Shown here in pieces: positions 26,456 through 35,025 of a DNA stretch of 64,000 bases. The DNA lies in NCBI GenBank assembly GCA_902363595.1, contig CABJAP010000001.1, positions 1 through 64,000 of the forward strand, in the 5' to 3' direction. The number at the start of each line of letters is the position of its first letter. Position 1 is the stretch's first letter. This stretch comes from Clostridia bacterium. GTDB taxonomy: Bacteria > Bacillota > Clostridia > Peptostreptococcales > Anaerovoracaceae. A program made the translations under genes and the position numbers. A model generated the notes under the pieces. The model made no database searches. It had not been told where the DNA came from and saw only the letters and a program-made list of their open reading frames with translations.

Positions 26456-27685
26456 ATGAAACGGATTTGGATAATCGGCATTGGCATGGGAAACCCCGAA
26501 ACGCTGACTGTAGGCGCTCTTAACAGGATTCAAGCAAGCCGAGCCCTCATCGGAGCCCGGCGCATGATCGAGGCACTGGGCGAGGTGAAAGCCAAAGCCT
26601 ATTTTGCCGTTTCTCCCGATGAGATTCTGCAATGGATCAAGGATCATGAAGACTTGGATCCGATATCGGTTTTAATGTCGGGAGACGTGGGTTTTTTCAG
26701 CGGCGCTAAAAAGCTGCTAAAGCTGATTGAAGAAGAGACCAATTATAAGGCGGAGCTGATCCCTGGGATCAGCTCTCTCCAATATTTTTGCAGCCGCCTG
26801 GGGACTTCCTGGGAAGACGTGAAAACCGTCAGTCTCCACGGAAGAGAACGGAACTTTATCGGAGAGATTCTCAATCACAAAAGGACCTTTTTCTTGACGG
26901 ACAGCATTCAGACTCCCGATTATATCTGTGCCCGGCTGGTGGAAGCGGGATTGGGAGAAACGCTGGTAGCAGCCGGCGAACGGCTTTCCTATGAAGATGA
27001 ACGGATTGTGACTGGAACCGCTTGGGAACTCAGTCAAAAAACCTTTGATCCCCTCAGTGTGGTTCTGGTTGAAAATCCAAGAGCAGGAGCCGCATATCCC
27101 CATCCGGTTACTCATGGGATTCCCGATGATGCCTTTGTGCGGGGAGAGGTGCCGATGACAAAAGAAGAAGTGAGGAGCATCACCCTTTCCAAGCTGCGAA
27201 TTGAAGAAGAGGACATCCTCTATGATGTAGGAGCAGGAACCGGGTCAGTGGCGGTTGAGATGGCCCTCCAGGCACGCAGAGGAGCGGTCTTTGCCATTGA
27301 AACAAAGCCTGAGGCCGTGGCTTTGATTGAAAAGAATAAAGCGGTTTTCCATGCAGATAATCTCCATGTGATCCAGGGGATAGCGCCCCAGGCCATGTGC
27401 TCCCTTCCCGTTGCGGATAAAGCCTTCATTGGGGGCAGCCGGGGCAACTTGAAGGAGATTGTAACGGCGCTTTTGAAAAAAAATCCCGATATTCGGATGG
27501 TGGTCAACGCCATAGCCCTGGAAACCATGCAGGAAACCATGGAAACCTTCAAGGAGCTGGGCCTTGAGGTGGAACTGGTGCAAGTGTTCTTATCAAAGGC
27601 AAAGAACGTGGCCGGCTATCAGATGATGATGGGTCAGAACCCGATCTTCATTATTAGCGGCCAGAGGAAGGAAGCGGAGCAATGA
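26456..27685 (+). CDS. cbiET: Fused cobalt-precorrin-7 C5-methyltransferase / cobalt-precorrin-6B C15-methyltransferase (CbiET)
   Basis: A 409-residue two-domain methyltransferase. Residues about 1-205 are CbiE (class III SAM methylase; WIIGIGMGNPETLTVGALNRI and VSVLMSGDVGFFSG). About 210-409 are CbiT (Rossmann methylase; DVGAGTGSVAVEMALQA), which methylates C15 and decarboxylates the acetate at C12. The fusion matches the CobL arrangement. It begins two bases after hemL and overlaps cbiA by four. Confidence 0.92.
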   Translation: MKRIWIIGIGMGNPETLTVGALNRIQASRALIGARRMIEALGEVKAKAYFAVSPDEILQWIKDHEDLDPISVLMSGDVGFFSGAKKLLKLIEEETNYKAELIPGISSLQYFCSRLGTSWEDVKTVSLHGRERNFIGEILNHKRTFFLTDSIQTPDYICARLVEAGLGETLVAAGERLSYEDERIVTGTAWELSQKTFDPLSVVLVENPRAGAAYPHPVTHGIPDDAFVRGEVPMTKEEVRSITLSKLRIEEEDILYDVGAGTGSVAVEMALQARRGAVFAIETKPEAVALIEKNKAVFHADNLHVIQGIAPQAMCSLPVADKAFIGGSRGNLKEIVTALLKKNPDIRMVVNAIALETMQETMETFKELGLEVELVQVFLSKAKNVAGYQMMMGQNPIFIISGQRKEAEQ

Positions 27686-29061
27686 AGGTAGAGAAACATG
27701 CGATTCCCCGTATCCTCATCGGAGCATCGGGAAGTGGAAGCGGGAAAACCATTTTTACCTGCGGGCTGCTGCAAGCGCTGAAAACGGCGGGAAAACGCCC
27801 GGTATCCTTTAAGTGCGGACCCGATTATATCGACCCCATGTTCCACACAGAAGTTCTGGGTATTCCTTCCAGGAATCTGGACCTGTTTTTCGCTCCGGAG
27901 AACACAGTCAACTATCTCATGGCAAAGCACGCAGAGAATGGAGATATGGCGGTGATAGAAGGGGTCATGGGTTACTATGACGGCTTGGCCGGGATCTCGC
28001 CGGCGGCCAGCTCCTATGATCTGGCGAAAAAGACGAAAACTCCTGCTGTTTTGCTTTTAGACAGCCGGGGAAAATCCCGGTCCCTTTTGGCAGAAATAAA
28101 AGGATTCTTGGAGCTGGAAGAAGAGAGCATGATCCGTGGCGTGATCCTCAATCAGGTGTCGGAAATGATCTATCCCCAATTGAAAGGGCTCATTGAAGGG
28201 CAGCTGCCAGTCAAGGTATATGGTTATCTGCCAAAGATGGTCAACTGCAGTTTGGAAAGCCGCCATTTGGGGCTTGTTACCGCAAAGGAGATCAAAGACC
28301 TGCAGGGAATCGTAGATCAGCTGTCGGAGCAAATCCGTGCTTCCGTTGACCTGGAGGGGCTGATTGAGCTGGCAGGGCAGGCCGGCGAACAGGTTTATAA
28401 GCCGCTGCGGCTTCCAGTTCCATCTGCGCAGCCGGTACGGATCGGGGTGGCCATGGATAAGGCTTTTTGTTTTTATTATCAGGATAATCTGGACCTTTTG
28501 GAAGAAATGGGGGCGGAAATTGTTCCTTTCAGCCCGCTGGAGGATCGGGAGCTTCCTAGAGAGCTTCACGGACTCATCTTCGGCGGCGGCTATCCGGAAT
28601 TGTATCTGCCCCAGCTTTCAGAAAACCGCGCCATGCGGCAGGCCGTACGCAGCGCAGTGGAAGCAGGAATGCCATGTCTTGCGGAATGTGGCGGCTTTAT
28701 GTATCTCCATGAGCGTCTGAAAGGAAAGGATGGCGTTTCCTATCCCATGGCAGGCGTGGTTTCCGGGGAAAGTTACCCTACGGATAAGCTGGGAAGGTTC
28801 GGGTATATCGAGCTGACCGCAAAGGAGGATACGCTGCTCTGCAGGAAAGGCGAAATGCTGAAAGGCCACGAGTTCCACTACTGGGACAGCACCAATCCGG
28901 GAAATGCTTTTCACGCCCAAAAGCCTCTGGGGAAGAAGAACTGGGAGTGTGTGGTTTCCCGGGAAAATCTGTTTGCCGGTTACCCGCATATATACTTTTA
29001 TTCCAATCCGGAGGCAGCAGAACGGTTTGCTGCCGCCTGCAGGAAATATCGGGCAGGGTAA
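27682..29061 (+). CDS. cbiA: Cobyrinic acid a,c-diamide synthase
   Basis: A 459-residue ATP- and glutamine-dependent amidase acting on side chains a and c of the corrin ring. N-terminal P-loop domain: GASGSGSGKTIFTCGLLQAL (about residues 12-31) and KCGPDYIDPMFH. C-terminal glutaminase-like domain: LIFGGGYPELY and MPCLAECGGFMYLHE with the nucleophilic Cys, then EFHYWDST. ATGA overlap with cbiET. Last gene of the first cobalamin cluster; a weak hairpin (AGCCGATG/CATCGGCT, 29094-29119) lies downstream. Confidence 0.93.
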   Translation: MKVEKHAIPRILIGASGSGSGKTIFTCGLLQALKTAGKRPVSFKCGPDYIDPMFHTEVLGIPSRNLDLFFAPENTVNYLMAKHAENGDMAVIEGVMGYYDGLAGISPAASSYDLAKKTKTPAVLLLDSRGKSRSLLAEIKGFLELEEESMIRGVILNQVSEMIYPQLKGLIEGQLPVKVYGYLPKMVNCSLESRHLGLVTAKEIKDLQGIVDQLSEQIRASVDLEGLIELAGQAGEQVYKPLRLPVPSAQPVRIGVAMDKAFCFYYQDNLDLLEEMGAEIVPFSPLEDRELPRELHGLIFGGGYPELYLPQLSENRAMRQAVRSAVEAGMPCLAECGGFMYLHERLKGKDGVSYPMAGVVSGESYPTDKLGRFGYIELTAKEDTLLCRKGEMLKGHEFHYWDSTNPGNAFHAQKPLGKKNWECVVSRENLFAGYPHIYFYSNPEAAERFAAACRKYRAG

Positions 29062-29093
29062 ATCAGTTAATAAACGCAAATTTGGGCGCTAAA

Positions 29094-29119
29094 AGCCGAT
29101 GAGATTATTTCCATCGGCT
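29094..29119 (+). terminator. Possible terminator after cbiA
   Basis: AGCCGATG (29094-29101) pairs with CATCGGCT (29112-29119) around a 10-base loop. The T-rich part downstream is loose, so this is only a candidate. Confidence 0.4.
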
Positions 29120-29207
29120 CGTTGCTGTTGTATCATTTTGTCTTACTGCCGTTCGCTCCTGCGTATGTTTTGTTACGAACGGGAAGATTGGTAAAATCAA
29201 TCATTGG

Positions 29208-29685
29208 TTAGTCACCTTGTTTCAGTCTTAAATAGTTTTCGCGCAAATACCAAGCCTGTTCCGTAGATATTTCCTGCCCGACTTCGGCAGCGTTAATATC
29301 CGCATTCAGTTTGCACCAATAAATATTCCAATGCAAATCTTTTTTACCGCTGTCTACAATCTTCCAAGAAGCAATCATATTTTCCAAAGAGGTTTGCAGA
29401 TACGGCGGCAGAGGGGAACATATAATTCAGGTTAATTACGCCAATTAAGCGGGTGAAATTTTGGGGATCATATATTTTGTAAAAATCCATGCTGTTTTTT
29501 AAGTGAAAGTGGCGGGCTTTGGGAGATGTGATTTGGGATATGTAAGACATCTCACCTAATTCAAACAACTTTCCAAAAAAAGGTTTATACTTGGTTTTTC
29601 CATAATCAGAATAAGGTATCCTTGAATCATAATTTTCTCTGAGAAATTTCAAATATTCTTCTTCGACAATTTTCCATTTTAGCAT
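29208..29685 (-). pseudogene. Frameshifted ToxN/AbiQ-like type III toxin
   Basis: The first frame gives 113 residues with the endoribonuclease-fold signature of ToxN/AbiQ toxins: FGKLFELGEMSYISQITSPKARHFHLKNSMDFYKI followed by IGVINLNYMFP. After MFP the frame runs to an early stop. If one base is dropped from the four-base homopolymer at 29413-29416 the protein continues (PLPPYLQTSLENMIASWKIV ... AWYLRENYLRLKQGD) to a stop at 29208, total about 158 residues, near the family size of about 170. So this is a recent inactivation or a sequencing slip. ATG at 29685 follows GGGAG. Upstream, a promoter and terminator occupy the position of a ToxI RNA antitoxin gene. It lies in the gap between the two cobalamin clusters. 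Confidence 0.7.
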
Positions 29686-29703
29686 AGTCTTTCGTCTCCC
29701 TTA

Positions 29704-29735
29704 CCAAAAAAATAAGATCGGGAAAACCCGATCTT
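29704..29735 (-). terminator. Terminator between promoter and toxin gene (ToxI-like position)
   Basis: On the minus strand AAGATCGGG and CCCGATCTT pair around a four-base loop, followed by ATTTTTTT. In type III toxin-antitoxin loci a leaky terminator between the RNA antitoxin and the toxin sets their ratio, and this hairpin fits that place. Confidence 0.8.
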
Positions 29736-29807
29736 AATTAATACGATTTTGTCAAGGATTCGTAACCTCTGATACCTATATTATATGTCATTTCGTCAAA
29801 AAATCAA
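29736..29807 (-). ncRNA. Candidate ToxI-like RNA antitoxin and its promoter
   Basis: Minus-strand promoter: TTGATT (29802-29807) and TATAAT (29780-29785) with a 16-bp spacer. A transcript from about 29773 to the terminator would be about 70 nt, with about 36 nt between start and hairpin. Known ToxI RNAs have tandem repeats of about 35 nt; only a single unit would fit here and no second repeat is visible. It may be a reduced antitoxin or the remnant of one. Confidence 0.4.
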
Positions 29808-29929
29808 TCTATTTTCTTCGTGGTTTTCTATAAACAGGATATATTTTTTAAAGGGTATGTCAATCCTTTAAATTGAATTTCTGTAAAAAAATGTATTAGA
29901 TGTGCACCTTTATCCTTAAAACAAACCTC

Positions 29930-29959
29930 TTGAATATTCAGGGGAGAGTGTGATACAAT
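29930..29959 (+). promoter_or_regulatory. Promoter of the riboswitch-controlled cobalamin operon
   Basis: TTGAAT (29930-29935) and TACAAT (29954-29959) with an 18-bp spacer lie just before the riboswitch. Confidence 0.5.
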
Positions 29960-29971
29960 GAATCAACAATT

Positions 29972-30140
29972 GAAATGTCCCGGGTGTCCGGTGTTTCCCC
30001 GCCGGAAGAATAGGGAAGAGGGGTGAAATTCCCCCGCGGTCACGCCGCTGTGTAGGACGAATCATATCCATTTCATATCACTGTGAAAATGGGAAGATCG
30101 GATATGGTAGAGACTCCTGAGCCAGAAGACCTGCCTGTGG
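29972..30140 (+). ncRNA. Cobalamin riboswitch
   Basis: Hallmarks of the B12 aptamer are present: GGGAAGAGGGGTGAAATTCC and GCGGTCACGCCGCTGTG (30013-30052), and the B12 box GAGCCAGAAGACCTGCC (30119-30135). A transcription terminator follows at 30212-30244. Adenosylcobalamin binding should stop transcription of cbiM and the genes downstream. Confidence 0.92.
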
Positions 30141-30211
30141 ATGGTTGGATGCATTTTCTTACGGACGATGAGAAAGTGTAAGAGCGGAAATGCGCTTTCC
30201 GCCTTCTTGCG

Positions 30212-30244
30212 CTATTCTGAAAAGTCAGAATAGTTCTTTTTTTA
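30212..30244 (+). terminator. Riboswitch expression-platform terminator
   Basis: CTATTCTGA and TCAGAATAG pair around a four-base loop and run into TTCTTTTTTT. It lies about 70 bases after the B12 box and 115 bases before cbiM. Confidence 0.85.
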
Positions 30245-30360
30245 TTACGCAGGGAATATCCTCAGCGATCGTTCCGGAGTATCAAAAAAGTTCACCTTGT
30301 GAAAGTGAGCGAGAAGCGCGAATAACATTTCCCAAGAAAACTTTTTAGGAGGGAAAACTT

Positions 30361-31116
30361 ATGACAAGAACAAGATCAAAAACAGAACGGATTATGTTTA
30401 CCTGCGGAATGGTGTGCGCGCTGTTCTTCGGGGTGACGACAGCTTCCAGCGCCATGCACATCATGGAGGGATATCTGCCGCTGAATTATTGTATCATTTG
30501 GGGAGCCATCTGCGTGCCGTTTTTTATCGCAGGGCTGTTTTCCATCAAGAGGACTGTAATCCAGCACAGAAAGACGCTGCTGCTTCTGGTCATGATGGGA
30601 GCCTATGTCTTTGTGCTTTCGGCTCTGAAAATTCCATCGGTAACGGGCAGTAGCTCGCATCCCACCGGCACCGGCCTGGGCGCTGTTCTCTTTGGACCTG
30701 CGGCCATGTGCGTCATCGGAGTTATCGTTTTGTTGTTCCAGGCATTGCTTCTGGCCCATGGCGGCCTGACAACGCTGGGGGCCAATACCTTTTCTATGGC
30801 GATCGCGGGACCTTTTTTAGCATTCGGTGTATTTCTGATCTGTAAAAAACTCCGTGTGCCGAAATCCGCAGGTGTTTTTCTGGCGGCTTGTCTGGGCGAT
30901 CTGTTTACATATTGTGTAACTGCTCTGCAGCTGGCCGTGGCCCATCCTTCACCAGTGGGAGGAATTGCCGCATCCCTTGCGGAATTTCTGGGAATCTTTG
31001 CGGTAACGCAGATTCCGCTGGCTGTGATCGAAGGGTTAATTGCTGTGGTTGTCATAAAGGCTCTGGAAAGTTACGCCAAACCGGAATTGACCGAGCTGGG
31101 ATATCTGGGGGTGTAG
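30361..31116 (+). CDS. cbiM: Cobalt ECF transporter S component CbiM
   Basis: A 251-residue polytopic membrane protein that binds Co2+ for the energy-coupling-factor transporter. The metal-binding N-terminal signature is SSAMHIMEGYLPLNYCIIWG; in CbiM the His of MHIMEG co-ordinates the metal after leader removal, and the ~30 residues before it look like a cleavable leader. SSSHPTGTGLGAVLFGP is a second family motif. AGGAGGG precedes the ATG. First gene under the riboswitch; cbiN follows directly. Confidence 0.93.
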   Translation: MTRTRSKTERIMFTCGMVCALFFGVTTASSAMHIMEGYLPLNYCIIWGAICVPFFIAGLFSIKRTVIQHRKTLLLLVMMGAYVFVLSALKIPSVTGSSSHPTGTGLGAVLFGPAAMCVIGVIVLLFQALLLAHGGLTTLGANTFSMAIAGPFLAFGVFLICKKLRVPKSAGVFLAACLGDLFTYCVTALQLAVAHPSPVGGIAASLAEFLGIFAVTQIPLAVIEGLIAVVVIKALESYAKPELTELGYLGV

Positions 31117-31419
31117 ATGATGACGAAGAACGCAAAAGTAATGATTATCTGTTTCGTTTTAGCGGCACTGATTGCGGTTGTGCCTCTTTTCTTCATCCAT
31201 GATTCGGAATTCGGTGGTTCGGACGGAGCTGCCGAGGAAGCCATTACCGCCATTGATCCGGACTACAAAGCTTGGGCATCGCCTGTCCTTGAGCCGCCGG
31301 GCGGAGAGACCGAATCGCTGCTGTTCTGCTTGCAGGCTGCGCTGGGCGGAGGCGTCTTTGGCTTTGGCATGGGCTATCTCATCTGCAGAAAGAAATATGC
31401 AAAGAAAGAACAGGACTAA
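31117..31419 (+). CDS. cbiN: Cobalt transport protein CbiN
   Basis: A 100-residue protein with two transmembrane helices (MIICFVLAALIAVVPLFF and LQAALGGGVFGFGMGYLI) and a short outer loop with FGGSDGAAEEAI and DYKAWASPVLEPPGGETESLLF. CbiN helps CbiM load metal. It begins next to the cbiM stop and ends five bases before the cbiQ start. Confidence 0.9.
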   Translation: MMTKNAKVMIICFVLAALIAVVPLFFIHDSEFGGSDGAAEEAITAIDPDYKAWASPVLEPPGGETESLLFCLQAALGGGVFGFGMGYLICRKKYAKKEQD

Positions 31420-31423
31420 GACG

Positions 31424-32206
31424 ATGATGATGATTGACAAGCTGGCTTATTCGTCTCCATGGCGATATAAAAGCACACATTTGAAGAGCTGCTTTGCCAT
31501 CGGCACCCTTTTGATCTGTGTGGCAGTCCGCTCATTTTTCATCTCATCGATCGTTTTGATCCTAATGGGATGTCTGACTGTAACATACAGCCGGGCATCT
31601 CTTTCTCATTATGGAAAAATGATGCTGTGGCCCATGGCCTTTCTGATCATGGGAACGATCTCCATTTTGGCCGACATTGCCGATGAACCAATGGGCATGG
31701 TCCATATCAGCATCGGCAGCAAATACCTGGTGATCCTGGGCTCGTCGGTCATCGAAAGCGGGCGGCTGATATTGGTATCGCTGGCTTCCGTCTCCTGCCT
31801 CTATTTCTTAATCCTGACAACCGCTGTGCTGGATTTGATGGCCGGATTAAAGAGGCTCCACTGCCCCTGGCTGATCATTGAACTGATGACGCTGATCTAT
31901 CGCTTTATCTTTGTTCTGCTGGACCTGGCGCTGTCCATCAACACAGCTCAAAAATGCAGGCTGGGAAATAAAGATTTAAAAACATCCATCCGCAGCATGG
32001 GCGGCATGCTGGCGGCGCTGTTTGTTCAGGCCATGGAAAAATCGTCGGCCCTTTTCAACGCCATGGAAGCCAGATGCTATGACGGACGGATCCACGTGCT
32101 GACTGAACACCGACCGGCGGCCAAAAAAGAAATCCTGCTTGTTGCGGCCTATTTGACGGCGCTCTTGGCTCTGGCTATCTTCTGCCGCACGAAGGGAGGC
32201 CTGTGA
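31424..32206 (+). CDS. cbiQ: Cobalt ECF transporter T component CbiQ
   Basis: A 260-residue transmembrane coupling protein. The start is one of three successive ATGs at 31424-31432; the frame is open further upstream but that part only overlaps cbiN. Family features: N-terminal IDKLAYSSPWR, several membrane helices, and cytosolic coupling helices with SMGGMLAALFVQAMEKSSALFNAMEARCYDG, the Ala-Arg-containing motif that docks into the ATPase. Stop overlaps the cbiO start. Confidence 0.9.
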   Translation: MMMIDKLAYSSPWRYKSTHLKSCFAIGTLLICVAVRSFFISSIVLILMGCLTVTYSRASLSHYGKMMLWPMAFLIMGTISILADIADEPMGMVHISIGSKYLVILGSSVIESGRLILVSLASVSCLYFLILTTAVLDLMAGLKRLHCPWLIIELMTLIYRFIFVLLDLALSINTAQKCRLGNKDLKTSIRSMGGMLAALFVQAMEKSSALFNAMEARCYDGRIHVLTEHRPAAKKEILLVAAYLTALLALAIFCRTKGGL

Positions 32207-33063
32207 TGAAGGAAGCAGAACCGATTGTACGGGCAGAAGATGTATCCTATACCTATGAGGACGGGACTCAGGCTCTAAAAGGAATCAGCCTTACTGTCAG
32301 AGCCGGCGAACGGGTCGCTGTCATGGGTGCCAATGGGTCGGGAAAATCGACGTTTTTCCTCCATCTGAACGGAATTCTGAAGCCCCAGGAGGGGAGGATT
32401 TTCATCGGCGGAAAGCCCATCGATTATTCAAGAAAAGGACTTTTGGAGGTACGAAAGAAGGTTGGAATCGTCTTTCAAAACCCGGATAACCAGCTGTTTT
32501 CCGCCAGTGTAAAACAGGAAATCTCCTTCGGCATTCTCAATCTGGGCGCATCGGAAACGGAAGCCGAAAAGCAGGTGGAGCAAGTGATGGAAGAGCTGGA
32601 AATCAACCCTTTTGCCCATAAGCCGACCCACTTTTTGAGCGGCGGCCAGAAAAAGCGGGTTTCCATAGCCGACATACTGGTCATGGGTCCGGAGCTGATT
32701 CTCTTAGATGAACCGGCAGCAGCCCTCGATCCCAAACATGCGAGGATGATCGACGGAATTGTGGACCAGCTGAGCCGCAGGGGAATTACCATACTGTTGT
32801 CCACCCACGACGTGGAACGGGCGCTCATCTGGGCCGACCGGGTGGTGCTCTTTGACGAGGGCGTGATCGCAGGAGAAGGCAGCCCGGAAGAAATTTTCCG
32901 CAATGATGCGATTTTAAAACAGACCAACCTGGAAAAACCCACTGTGTTTCAGATTTTTGATACTCTATGTGAGGAAGGAATTCTGGATCCCAAGCTGGAT
33001 CCGCCTCATCGGGTCGAAGAGCTGGCCGCATATATCAGGCAGAAAGGAACCGAGCAATTATGA
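32206..33063 (+). CDS. cbiO: Cobalt ECF transporter ATPase CbiO
   Basis: A 285-residue ABC ATPase. Walker A GANGSGKSTFFLHLNG (about residues 39-54), Q-loop FQNPDNQLFS, signature LSGGQKKRVSIADILVMGPELILLDEPAAALDP and switch His in STHDVERAL. Start is ATG at 32206 (a GTG one codon earlier is possible), overlapping the cbiQ stop. It powers cobalt uptake by CbiMNQ for the chelatase encoded next. Confidence 0.93.
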   Translation: MKEAEPIVRAEDVSYTYEDGTQALKGISLTVRAGERVAVMGANGSGKSTFFLHLNGILKPQEGRIFIGGKPIDYSRKGLLEVRKKVGIVFQNPDNQLFSASVKQEISFGILNLGASETEAEKQVEQVMEELEINPFAHKPTHFLSGGQKKRVSIADILVMGPELILLDEPAAALDPKHARMIDGIVDQLSRRGITILLSTHDVERALIWADRVVLFDEGVIAGEGSPEEIFRNDAILKQTNLEKPTVFQIFDTLCEEGILDPKLDPPHRVEELAAYIRQKGTEQL

Positions 33064-33875
33064 CAAAAAAAGAAGCAATCCTGGCAGTCAGTTTTGGCAC
33101 CAGCCATCAAGAGACGAGGAAAAAGACCATCGAAGCCATCGAGCATCGATTCCGGGAAGAATTTCCCGGCCATGAAGTGCGAAGAGCCTTCACCAGCGGT
33201 ATGATCATGAATGTGCTTAAAAAGCGGGATCAAATCCATGTGGACGACGTATCAGAGGCATTGGAACGGCTCAAAAAAGATAGGTTTGATCGAGTGGTGG
33301 TCCAGCCGACCCACGTGATCAACGGCGAGGAATACGAGAAAATGACAGCGCAGGTCCAACCGTGGATAGACCGGTTTGCCAGCATCGTCGTCGGCAGACC
33401 GCTGCTTACCGAAAGCGATGATTACCAGGCAGTGTGCTCGGCCGTTTTAAAACAATTTCCCAAACTGAAGGAAGAGGAAGCCCTGGTCCTGATGGGCCAC
33501 GGCACGGAACACTCTGCGGACGCGGCCTATGCGGCTATGGCCTATCGGTTCAGAGCCATGGGTCATAACAATGTTTTCGTAGGCACAGTGGAAGGTTATC
33601 CGGCGCTTGAGAACCTTTTGCCCCTGGTTAAGGAATATGGACCGAAAAAAGTAATCCTGCTGCCCTTGATGGTGGTCGCCGGAGATCATGCGCGCAGCGA
33701 TATGGCCGGAGAAGATGAAGCATCCTGGAAATCCATCTTTGAAAAGGAAGGCTATGAAGTAATGTGCATCCTCAAGGGACTCGGGGAGTTTGCTGAAATA
33801 CAGGACATTTACGTTGAACACGCCAGACAGGCAATGGAAAACGATCATGGAACTCTATGTGGAAAAAGAAAATAA
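33060..33875 (+). CDS. cbiK: Anaerobic sirohydrochlorin cobaltochelatase CbiK
   Basis: A 271-residue class II chelatase inserting Co2+ into sirohydrochlorin, the step that commits the tetrapyrrole to the anaerobic B12 route. ILAVSFGTSHQETRKKTIEAIE at the N-terminus, the active-site His in VLMGHGTEHSADAAY (about residue 145) and the second His in VVAGDHARSDMAG (about residue 205). ATGA overlap with cbiO. No signal peptide, so it is the cytosolic form. Confidence 0.92.
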   Translation: MTKKEAILAVSFGTSHQETRKKTIEAIEHRFREEFPGHEVRRAFTSGMIMNVLKKRDQIHVDDVSEALERLKKDRFDRVVVQPTHVINGEEYEKMTAQVQPWIDRFASIVVGRPLLTESDDYQAVCSAVLKQFPKLKEEEALVLMGHGTEHSADAAYAAMAYRFRAMGHNNVFVGTVEGYPALENLLPLVKEYGPKKVILLPLMVVAGDHARSDMAGEDEASWKSIFEKEGYEVMCILKGLGEFAEIQDIYVEHARQAMENDHGTLCGKRK

Positions 33876-35004
33876 GCGGCTGAGAAGAGGTTTTACCACC
33901 GGAACCTGCGCCGCGGCAGCTGCCTGCGGAGCAGCGCAGGCACTGCTCTCTGAGGGACAGATGCTGCCTTGCGAGATTAAAATTCAGACGCCCAAAGGCA
34001 TCCAGGCGAAAATTCCGGTGGAATCGATCAGAATTCAAGAAGAGGGCGTCCTCTGTTCCGTAAGAAAGGACAGCGGCGACGACCCGGATGTGACCGACGG
34101 GACCATGATCTGCGCCCTGGTGCAAAAGCTGGAGGGCCAATCTCAAACCGTAATCGTGGACGGCGGGCGGGGCGTTGGACGGGTGACCAAACCGGGACTT
34201 GCCTGCCAGGTGGGCGAGGCGGCCATCAATCCGATCCCTCGGAAAATGATCGAAACGGAAGTCCGTAAAGTCGCCGGGCAGCTGGGGTATAAGGGCGGGC
34301 TGCATGTGGAGATCTCCGTTCCGGAGGGGGAAGCGCTGGCGGAAAAAACCTTCAATCCCAAGTTAGGCATCGTGGGAGGACTGTCTATCCTGGGAACCAG
34401 CGGTATTGTGGAGCCCATGAGCGAGCAGGCGCTGATCGATACCATCAAAGTGGAGATCAATATGAAAAAAGCGGCTGGGGTGGAATATCTAGTGGTGACA
34501 CCGGGCAATTACGGAGAAACCTTTCTCAAAGAAACCCGCAACCTTGATCAGCTGGATTATGTGAAGTGCAGCAATTTTATCGGCGATACCCTTTCCTATT
34601 TAAAGGAACAGGACTTTAAAGGCGTTCTTCTCGCGGGACATATTGGAAAACTGGTTAAGGTGGCCGCAGGAATGATGAACACCCATTCCAAGTACGGCGA
34701 TAGACGAATGGAAACCCTGGCGGAGCACGCGGCCCTGGCAGGTGTGTCCCAGCCCCAAATCTGCCAAATCAGAGAATGCGTGACAACAGAAAATGCCGCT
34801 GCCCTGATCAAAGGGTGTGGTCCGGAAATGGAAAAGCGAATCTACGATTCCCTGCTGAGGGAGATCAAGGCCAATATGGACCGTCAGGTAAATGGCTGTT
34901 TGCAGACAGAGGTTATTCTCTTTTCCAGCAAATACGGATATCTGGGGGAAACGCCGGGAACCGGGCAGTTTTTGCTGCGGGCCCAGGCAAGCGGCGGAAA
35001 ATGA
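33847..35004 (+). CDS. cbiD: Cobalt-precorrin-5B C1-methyltransferase CbiD
   Basis: A 385-residue enzyme that methylates C1 of the corrin ring. ATG at 33847 overlaps the end of cbiK by 29 bases; the more upstream frame lies inside cbiK. N-terminal signature LRRGFTTGTCAAAAACGAA; further GGRGVGRVTKPGL and LAGHIGKLVKVAAGMMNTHSKYGD. Length is normal for the family. Specific to the anaerobic pathway. Confidence 0.93.
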   Translation: MELYVEKENKRLRRGFTTGTCAAAAACGAAQALLSEGQMLPCEIKIQTPKGIQAKIPVESIRIQEEGVLCSVRKDSGDDPDVTDGTMICALVQKLEGQSQTVIVDGGRGVGRVTKPGLACQVGEAAINPIPRKMIETEVRKVAGQLGYKGGLHVEISVPEGEALAEKTFNPKLGIVGGLSILGTSGIVEPMSEQALIDTIKVEINMKKAAGVEYLVVTPGNYGETFLKETRNLDQLDYVKCSNFIGDTLSYLKEQDFKGVLLAGHIGKLVKVAAGMMNTHSKYGDRRMETLAEHAALAGVSQPQICQIRECVTTENAAALIKGCGPEMEKRIYDSLLREIKANMDRQVNGCLQTEVILFSSKYGYLGETPGTGQFLLRAQASGGK

Positions 35005-35025
35005 GAATCATAAGGAGGAAGATAG

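Noticed and set aside
29736..29775. Tandem ToxI repeats
   Set aside because: I looked for repeats of 30-40 bases upstream of the toxin remnant but only room for a single unit exists, so a full repeat-type antitoxin is not claimed.
31172..31423. Upstream extension of cbiQ
   Set aside because: It would lie almost wholly within cbiN and has no CbiQ similarity; the triple ATG at 31424 fits the family start.
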